A stretch of 64,000 bases of DNA from Staphylococcus sp. 17KM0847 (GTDB lineage Bacteria > Bacillota > Bacilli > Staphylococcales > Staphylococcaceae). The stretch spans positions 1,736,001 to 1,800,000 of the forward strand of contig NZ_CP040781.1 in assembly GCF_013463155.1 (NCBI RefSeq). Reading direction: 5' to 3'. The notes under the pieces were generated by a model, which was given only the letters and a program-made list of their open reading frames with translations, was not told the DNA's origin and made no database searches. The translations under genes were made by a program, and so were the position numbers. Positions 59,335 to 64,000 of this stretch are shown piece by piece (the first letter of the stretch is position 1; every line of letters begins with the position of its first letter).

Positions 59335-59538
59335 AAATAACCGCATATAAACTTCCTACACAAGGACGTTCATACGCGGTACCACCTCTTTTGATAGTTC
59401 AATCACTACCCACTCTTATCATCATTCGATTGGCTGCTTACAGATAAACCCATTTCATACTGAGCAGGTGCGAACTCTCATCAACCGTTCACTTTCTGAT
59501 ACTACCTTCACTCACTACTACTCCCTTTATCCTCACAG
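59335..59538 (-). promoter_or_regulatory. T-box riboswitch 2 (trpE-proximal)
   Basis: On the minus strand: stem I opens with GGGAGTAGTA, the specifier side reads GAAATGGG-TTTATC, giving TGG (Trp) followed by one base and the closing helix, and the T-box AGAGGTGGTACCGCG lies at 59379-59393. A terminator ACCGCGTAT/ATATGCGGT with TTATTTTT ends just before trpE. The tRNA-end-pairing base is TGGT. Confidence 0.85.
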
Positions 59539-59546
59539 AAAATAAC

Positions 59547-59746
59547 AAAAAACACCACATAACGCATAGTTAAGGACGCGTTACCGTGGTGCCACCTTAA
59601 TTAACATGATTTACATGTTCACTTTAATCGCTCTATTTCACTTTTCTTACTCACGATTGCCCAATTCATCTTTGGCGTGTACTAACTTACATCTTCCGTT
59701 AGTTTTCTGAATGCTACACGTTACAAATACTACTCATCAATCGTCT
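59547..59746 (-). promoter_or_regulatory. T-box riboswitch 1 (promoter-proximal)
   Basis: On the minus strand: GACGATTGATGAGTAGTA starts stem I; the 3' side GAATTGG-G-CAATCGT closes it with TGG (Trp) as specifier. T-box AAGGTGGCACCACGG at about 59583-59597, then terminator CACCA..GTAACGC/GCGTTAT-GTGGTG with TTTTTT. The pairing base is TGGC, matching G73 of tRNA-Trp. Confidence 0.88.
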
Positions 59747-59764
59747 TATTTTTTGATAATTCAA

Positions 59765-59793
59765 ACTATACAAGTAAACATGTGATTTGTCAA
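59765..59793 (-). promoter_or_regulatory. trp operon promoter
   Basis: Minus strand TTGACA, 17-base spacer, TATAGT, placed about 15-20 bases before T-box 1. A strong sigma-A type promoter. Confidence 0.8.
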
Positions 59794-59915
59794 TATAATT
59801 TTGTAGAAATAGTATAAATTGTTTGAATCATTATGTCACTTCATTACATTGCACAGTGTTATTTTAAACTTTATACTTAATCTAACATTGATTTTAAACA
59901 AAGGGGCTGTCGAAT

Positions 59916-60701
59916 ATGAATCTTTCAACCTTAACACCTACTGAAGCACGTCGCATGATTCGTTATAAGGACATCACACAAGCTACCAGTGGCATTGCCC
60001 ATGGCTTTATCCAAGCAAATGTCGTTATTTTGCCTGAGCGATATGCTTATGATTTTGTCAAGTTTTGTCATCGCAATCCGAAATCATGTCCACTCCTTGA
60101 TATTTCTGAAACCGGCGCAACCTCTTTCCCAGATTTTGCACCACACGCAGATATACGCTATGATGTTGGGCGTTATCGTGTTTATCGATATGGGACATTT
60201 GTAGAGGAAATAGATCATATTGCCCATTTATACACTAAAGATATGGTTAGTTTTTTAATCGGTTGCAGCTTTTCATTTGAACACGCCTTACTCCAAGCTG
60301 GCATTCCAGTAAGGCATATCGAAGAAGGGCATAATGTCCCGATGTATGTCACTAACATCCCTACTAAACCAGCTGGTATTTTCCATGGTCCTGTCACCGT
60401 GAGTATGCGTCCAATGACACCTACACAGGCCATCCGAGCAACCGAAATCACAAATCATTATCGTGCAACACATGGGACGCCTATACATCTCGGTGACCCT
60501 CAAACAATCGGCATTGCAAACTTATCACAGCCTGACTTTGGAGAACCTGTAACTTTGCGAGAAGGTGAAGTTCCTGTCTTTTGGGGCTGTGGGGTAACAC
60601 CTCAATCTGTTGCCTTACAAACCAAGCCCGAACTTGTCATCACCCATGCACCCGGACATATGTTTATTACAGACAAGCAAGAGATACATTTAAAAAATTA
60701 A
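59916..60701 (+). CDS. DUF1445 putative hydro-lyase
   Basis: 261 residues, full length for the family (YcsI-like 'putative hydro-lyase'). Conserved segments: GIAHGFIQANVVILP, FVKFCHRNPKSCPLLD, GCSFSFEHALLQAG, PTKPAGIFHGPVTVSMRP and FWGCGVTPQ. Related to the D-glutamate cyclase family; the bacterial substrate is not established. AAAGGGG ribosome site. Fifteen bases before the YeiH-like transporter and surely one transcript. Confidence 0.88.
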   Translation: MNLSTLTPTEARRMIRYKDITQATSGIAHGFIQANVVILPERYAYDFVKFCHRNPKSCPLLDISETGATSFPDFAPHADIRYDVGRYRVYRYGTFVEEIDHIAHLYTKDMVSFLIGCSFSFEHALLQAGIPVRHIEEGHNVPMYVTNIPTKPAGIFHGPVTVSMRPMTPTQAIRATEITNHYRATHGTPIHLGDPQTIGIANLSQPDFGEPVTLREGEVPVFWGCGVTPQSVALQTKPELVITHAPGHMFITDKQEIHLKN

Positions 60702-60716
60702 AGAAGGGATCGACTT

Positions 60717-61700
60717 ATGACTAAAATAAAAGGATTACTCCTCACAATGAGTATTGCAATCATATCAACATATCTTGGCAAATACTTTCCAATTGTTGGC
60801 AGTGCTGTTTTTGCAATAGTCATCGGTATGTTAATTAACAATTTATGGCGTGTACCTCAATCCTTTACACCCGGTATTCGATATAGCAGTAAAAAGATTT
60901 TGCATTACAGCATTATTACTCTCGGATTCACATTAAGCTTTCAATCCATTGGATCCATTGGGCTCAAATCCTTACCTATATTAATCTTAACGCTCTTCAT
61001 CTGCTTCGGTATCGTGATATTGCTCATTAAGTTGTTAAAAATCGACACTGATACAGGTATTTTGATCGGAGTAGGTACATCGATATGCGGCGGTTCTGCC
61101 ATCGCTGCAACAAGTCCTGTGATTCGCGCACGAGAAGACGTCATTGCATTAAGTTTATCTACCGTTTTTCTTTTTAATTTAGTAGGTGTTATCATCTTCC
61201 CACCCATTGGTCATCTCTTTAACATGAATCAGGAAACATTCGGCTTTTTTGCAGGGACAGCCATCAATGACACATCAAGTGTTGTCGCGGCTAGTGCGGT
61301 TTATGGGCATGAAGCATTAGAAGTTGCAACGATTGTCAAATTAACACGCACACTCTTTATCATCCCTATTACAATTGGATTGGCAATATGGATGGCTAAA
61401 CATAACACGTCTCACACCCATACAACACGTTCTTGGTATAAAGCCATTCCTTCATTTATTATTTGGTTTTTAATCGCAGCACTCATCAGTTCAATCTTTC
61501 ATTTTTCGACACCTATGATTACGTTATTTAAACAACTCGCACTTTTCCTCATCACAATTGCCCTTGCAGGTGTAGGATTAACTGTAAAATTTAGCCAGTT
61601 CAAACGTGCAGGACTTAAACCCGTCTTACTTGGTCTACTCACTTGGACTGCACTCATCATTGCTAGCCTCATCTTGCTTAAAATTATTGGCATGTTATAA
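60717..61700 (+). CDS. YeiH-family putative sulfate/sulfonate exporter
   Basis: 327 residues, about ten helices, UPF0324/YeiH family (PSE, 'putative sulfate exporter'). Marker stretch GVGTSICGGSAIAATSPVIRA at about 118-138 and FFAGTAINDTSSVVAAS at about 180. Cargo unproven. Cotranscribed with the DUF1445 gene, so the two may act on one metabolite. Terminator follows at once. Confidence 0.85.
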   Translation: MTKIKGLLLTMSIAIISTYLGKYFPIVGSAVFAIVIGMLINNLWRVPQSFTPGIRYSSKKILHYSIITLGFTLSFQSIGSIGLKSLPILILTLFICFGIVILLIKLLKIDTDTGILIGVGTSICGGSAIAATSPVIRAREDVIALSLSTVFLFNLVGVIIFPPIGHLFNMNQETFGFFAGTAINDTSSVVAASAVYGHEALEVATIVKLTRTLFIIPITIGLAIWMAKHNTSHTHTTRSWYKAIPSFIIWFLIAALISSIFHFSTPMITLFKQLALFLITIALAGVGLTVKFSQFKRAGLKPVLLGLLTWTALIIASLILLKIIGML

Positions 61701-61703
61701 AAA

Positions 61704-61744
61704 CAGGGCGACAAAACCATTTGATATCAGTTTTGTCGCCCTGT
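61704..61744 (+). terminator. Hairpin after the YeiH-like gene
   Basis: ACAGGGCGACAAAAC pairs with GTTTTGTCGCCTGT with a one-base bulge; only a weak T tract follows. Confidence 0.65.
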
Positions 61745-61755
61745 CTACTAAAGTA

Positions 61756-61841
61756 GATTTTAGCTTGTGATATTAAGATAATCTAACGAGGATTTTAGCT
61801 TGTGATATTAAGATAATCTAACGAGGATTTTAGCTTGTGAT
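61756..61841. repeat. 35-bp tandem repeat, about 2.5 copies, spanning the bdhA stop
   Basis: Unit of 35 bases at 61756-61790, 61791-61825 and partial 61826-61841, identical by eye. The copy nearest the gene encodes its last codons, and the TAA (61808-61810) lies inside the second unit. Confidence 0.9.
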
Positions 61842-62848
61842 TTATCGTTGACAAGCTGTTCAAAACCTGATGTCACAATATCATCTAATGCAATTTCATC
61901 AGTAATGACTTCCTTAACATCTAAGTTCCCCTCACTAATTAAATCGATTGTTTGTTGGAATGTCGTCGGCGTATACGCAATAGTTGATGTGAGTTTTACA
62001 CCTGTGTTCGTTAACTGCATAGGATGCCATTCAATAGGATGACCAAAGATTGAAACAATCACAACTGTACCACGCGCTCTTGTTACATCAATTGATGCTT
62101 CTAATGTTGGTCCTACACCTGCAACTTCAAATGCCACATCTACACCATTTTCTGTGTGTTGTGCAACAACAGCTTTAGGGTCTTCTTTTCCGGAGTTAAC
62201 TGCAAAAGTCGCACCAAGTGCTTTCGCTTTAGCAAGGCGTTCTTCTGATAAATCAAATACAAAGATTTTGCTTGCTCCAGCTGCTTTTGCGGCAATCACT
62301 GTTAACAATCCAATAGGACCTGCACCAAAAATGGCTACCGTATCTCCAAATAAGACTTCTCCTTCTTTAATCGCTTGAACAGCTACTGCAGTAGGTTCTA
62401 CAAGTGCTCCTTCCTTATCTGAAACATTATCAGGCAACTTATACACGTTATCTTCTGGAGCATTCGCAAATTGTGCAAACCCTCCATCTGCTCCAAGTCC
62501 AATAAATGAATAACCATCATAAAGGTCAATGTTTTCTTCTTTTTCACGTTTTGATACAGTTGGATTTACAACGACTCGATCACCTTTTTGGTATTTTGTA
62601 ACGTCTGCTCCAACTTCTTCAACAACACCTGCAAACTCGTGTCCCAAAGTGACAGGTGCTTTTTGACCTAAAAATGGATCTGGCTGTTCTGTCGAAATAA
62701 AGATAGGTCCCTCTAAGTACTCATGTAAATCTGTACCACAAATGCCTGCCCATGTGACTTTGACTTTAACCTCATTGGCTTGTAATGTCTTAGGTGCTCT
62801 TTCTTCTACACGTACATCTTTTTGACCGTACCATACTGCTGCTTTCAT
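61808..62848 (-). CDS. bdhA: (R,R)-butanediol dehydrogenase, zinc type
   Basis: 346 residues. Catalytic zinc ligands C37, H70 and E71 (GICGTDLHEY, TLGHEFAG); NAD site IFGAGPIGLL near 172. The stretch where many medium-chain alcohol dehydrogenases have four structural-zinc cysteines (residues 93-120) has none, as in B. subtilis BdhA, and the C-terminus KSQAKILVR is also like BdhA. Interconverts acetoin and 2,3-butanediol, re-oxidising NADH in low oxygen. The 3' end is part of a tandem duplication. Confidence 0.88.
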   Translation of the reverse strand: MKAAVWYGQKDVRVEERAPKTLQANEVKVKVTWAGICGTDLHEYLEGPIFISTEQPDPFLGQKAPVTLGHEFAGVVEEVGADVTKYQKGDRVVVNPTVSKREKEENIDLYDGYSFIGLGADGGFAQFANAPEDNVYKLPDNVSDKEGALVEPTAVAVQAIKEGEVLFGDTVAIFGAGPIGLLTVIAAKAAGASKIFVFDLSEERLAKAKALGATFAVNSGKEDPKAVVAQHTENGVDVAFEVAGVGPTLEASIDVTRARGTVVIVSIFGHPIEWHPMQLTNTGVKLTSTIAYTPTTFQQTIDLISEGNLDVKEVITDEIALDDIVTSGFEQLVNDKSQAKILVRLS

Positions 62849-62951
62849 AACAAAACCTCCTCATTCAACTTAATTCAATATTATTCCTTTTTGAATATAT
62901 TTTCAAGAAAATTAACTTTGTTAAAAATTTTTAAAAAGTTAATGTTTTAAA

Positions 62952-62983
62952 CAAAAAAAGACCCGAGCTGATGCTCGAGTCTT
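62952..62983 (-). terminator. Terminator of the LPXTG protein gene
   Basis: Minus strand AAGACTCGAGC-ATCA-GCTCGGGTCTT followed by TTTTTTTG. Confidence 0.9.
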
Positions 62984-63010
62984 ATCTTGATATAAGTGTT
63001 TCACCACTTA

Positions 63011-64000
63011 TTATTTTTCTTCATTTTCTTTACGACGTCTACCGAATAAGAATAATGAACCAAGTGCTGCAATTAAACTACCAAACAATGTTGCGTTAGC
63101 TGATTCATTACCTGTTTCTGGTAATTCTTTCGCTTTTTTACCATTGTTGTTTGTCATTGCTTTTGATGATTTCATATTTTGGTTATTTTCACTTGCTTTA
63201 GGCATTGATGTGCCACCTGTATTCGAAGATGTGTTTTGATCTTGGTTCATATCTTCTTTACCTTGATCCATATCTTCGTTATGTTCTGGTGCCATCACAT
63301 CTTGATCACCTTTAACCATCACTTCAGTAGGTTCAGATGTATTTCCAGCTTCATCAGTTGCAATCACAACTAATTGATCACCGTCTTTAAGCATTGTGCC
63401 TTCTGGAACATCTACCATCCAGTTACCATCTTTGTCTACAGTACCTGTTGCTTCTTTACCATTAGGGAATTTAACAGTAATTTTAGCATGTGGTTCACCT
63501 TTACCAGATACAACTTTATCTCCTGGTTTTACAGGATTTACTGTTGGTGCGTCTGGTGCCATTGTATCTTTCACTGTAACTGTCGTTTCTTTTGATGTAT
63601 TACCGTTAGCATCTTTTGCCACTGCTGTGACTTTGTCACCATCTTTCAATGTTGTACCTTCTGGTACTTTCACTGTCCAGTTGCCTTCTTTGTCTACCGG
63701 TACATCTTTTATTACTGTTCCATCTGGTAATGTAACATCTACTTTGCCATTTGGTTCTGCTGTTCCTGAGATTGTCTTATCTCCCGGTTGTACTGGATTA
63801 ATCATTGGCGCATCTGGTGCCATTGTATCTGTTACTGTTACTGTCGTTTCTTTTGATGTATTGCCATTGGCATCTTTCGCCACTGCTGTGACTTTGTCGC
63901 CTTCTTTCAATGTTGTACCTTCTGGTACTTCCACTGTCCAGTTACCTTCTTTGTCTACCGGTACATCTTTTATTACTGTTCCATCTGGTAATGTAACATC
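63011..64000 (-). CDS. LPXTG cell-wall protein with Ig-like repeats (5' part missing)
   Basis: 329 visible residues; the frame is open to the window edge, so the N-terminus lies outside. Three Ig-like (Big_6-type) units of about 87 residues are seen, each with [28 protein letters not shown] and [17 protein letters not shown] hydrophilic Asn/Asp/Gln linker follows, then LPETG 37 residues from the end, a hydrophobic stretch and [11 protein letters not shown]. Anchored to peptidoglycan by sortase A; probably a stalk of an adhesin. The tract at 63934 that might look like a start (GTG) is internal. Confidence 0.9.
   Translation of the reverse strand, partial: DVTLPDGTVIKDVPVDKEGNWTVEVPEGTTLKEGDKVTAVAKDANGNTSKETTVTVTDTMAPDAPMINPVQPGDKTISGTAEPNGKVDVTLPDGTVIKDVPVDKEGNWTVKVPEGTTLKDGDKVTAVAKDANGNTSKETTVTVKDTMAPDAPTVNPVKPGDKVVSGKGEPHAKITVKFPNGKEATGTVDKDGNWMVDVPEGTMLKDGDQLVVIATDEAGNTSEPTEVMVKGDQDVMAPEHNEDMDQGKEDMNQDQNTSSNTGGTSMPKASENNQNMKSSKAMTNNNGKKAKELPETGNESANATLFGSLIAALGSLFLFGRRRKENEEK
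63151..64000 (-). repeat. 261-bp near-identical coding repeats of the LPXTG protein
   Basis: Segments such as GTTGTACCTT (63651 and 63912) recur exactly 261 bases apart with only a few mismatches over nearly the whole unit; the unit nearest the anchor is more diverged. Such repeats can expand or contract by recombination. Confidence 0.8.

Noticed and set aside
61756-61841. Regularly spaced repeats that might suggest a short CRISPR-like array
   Set aside because: The units are directly abutting with no spacers and derive from the end of bdhA.
62912-62942. TTAACTTT/AAAGTTAA inverted repeat upstream of bdhA considered as an operator
   Set aside because: Very AT-rich, no matching second site, and no known regulator motif; likely chance in AT-rich promoter DNA.

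Overview
The window reads as low-GC Firmicutes chromosome, almost certainly Staphylococcus. The evidence is the narGHJI-nreABC nitrate-respiration block with NreB cysteines and histidine at the positions I know from S. carnosus, the sirB-sirC-nirB-nirD-sumT nitrite/siroheme operon, scdA, a class III fructose-bisphosphatase, a sortase A gene and an LPXTG surface protein with an 'LPETG' anchor. Gene order (narT just beyond nreC, trp operon near bdhA) does not look like S. aureus; a coagulase-variable animal-associated species is possible, but I cannot fix the species from sequence alone. The region looks like core chromosome: I see no phage, transposase, insertion sequence, CRISPR array, rRNA or tRNA.

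Layout. 1-6.2 kb: end of an MFS carrier, small membrane proteins, an EamA permease, an M42 aminopeptidase and a RocB-like M20 peptidase. 6.2-23.5 kb: anaerobic nitrogen block on the minus strand (narT; narGHJI-nreABC; sirB-sirC-nirB-nirD-sumT) plus a divergent formate/nitrite channel gene. 23.9-29 kb: a DASS-type anion transporter, a probable C-rich small RNA, then a PfoR-like membrane protein with L-serine dehydratase (sdaAB-sdaAA). 29-34.4 kb: a frameshifted small membrane gene, a Rho-N-like protein and pflBA. 34.5-39.6 kb: a second PfoR-like membrane protein, a four-gene polar amino acid ABC importer, and scdA. 39.8-48.4 kb: glycerate kinase with a tubby-like protein, sortase A, a sugar O-acetyltransferase, an ACS-type MFS carrier, fbp and alsT. 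48.5-52.8 kb: a heterodimeric ABC exporter and a degenerate PTPS-fold protein. 53-59.8 kb: trpEGDCFBA behind two tandem T-boxes. 59.9-64 kb: a DUF1445/YeiH pair, bdhA and the partial LPXTG protein.

How the genes work together. Narrow redox logic runs through the window. NreA/NreB/NreC sense nitrate and oxygen; narT imports nitrate, NarGHI reduces it, and NirBD (with siroheme made by SumT, SirC and SirB) reduces nitrite to ammonia. ScdA repairs di-iron and iron-sulfur centres damaged by NO and other oxidants. PflBA and BdhA handle pyruvate and acetoin under low oxygen, and serine dehydratase feeds pyruvate. Rex-like operators (TTGTGA-N6-TCACAA) lie in front of sirB and pflB, CcpA cre-like sites in front of several carbon genes, and a repeated TAGGG/CCCTA motif occurs before narT, narG, sirB and also scdA.

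The observations most worth a second look are the TAGGG motif family extending to scdA, the candidate sRNA at about 25.6-25.8 kb, the tandem Trp T-boxes whose tRNA-end-pairing bases differ, the 35-bp tandem duplication at the end of bdhA, the homopolymer frameshift at 29.1 kb and the metal-site-less PTPS-like protein. I did not find an obviously new multi-gene system.
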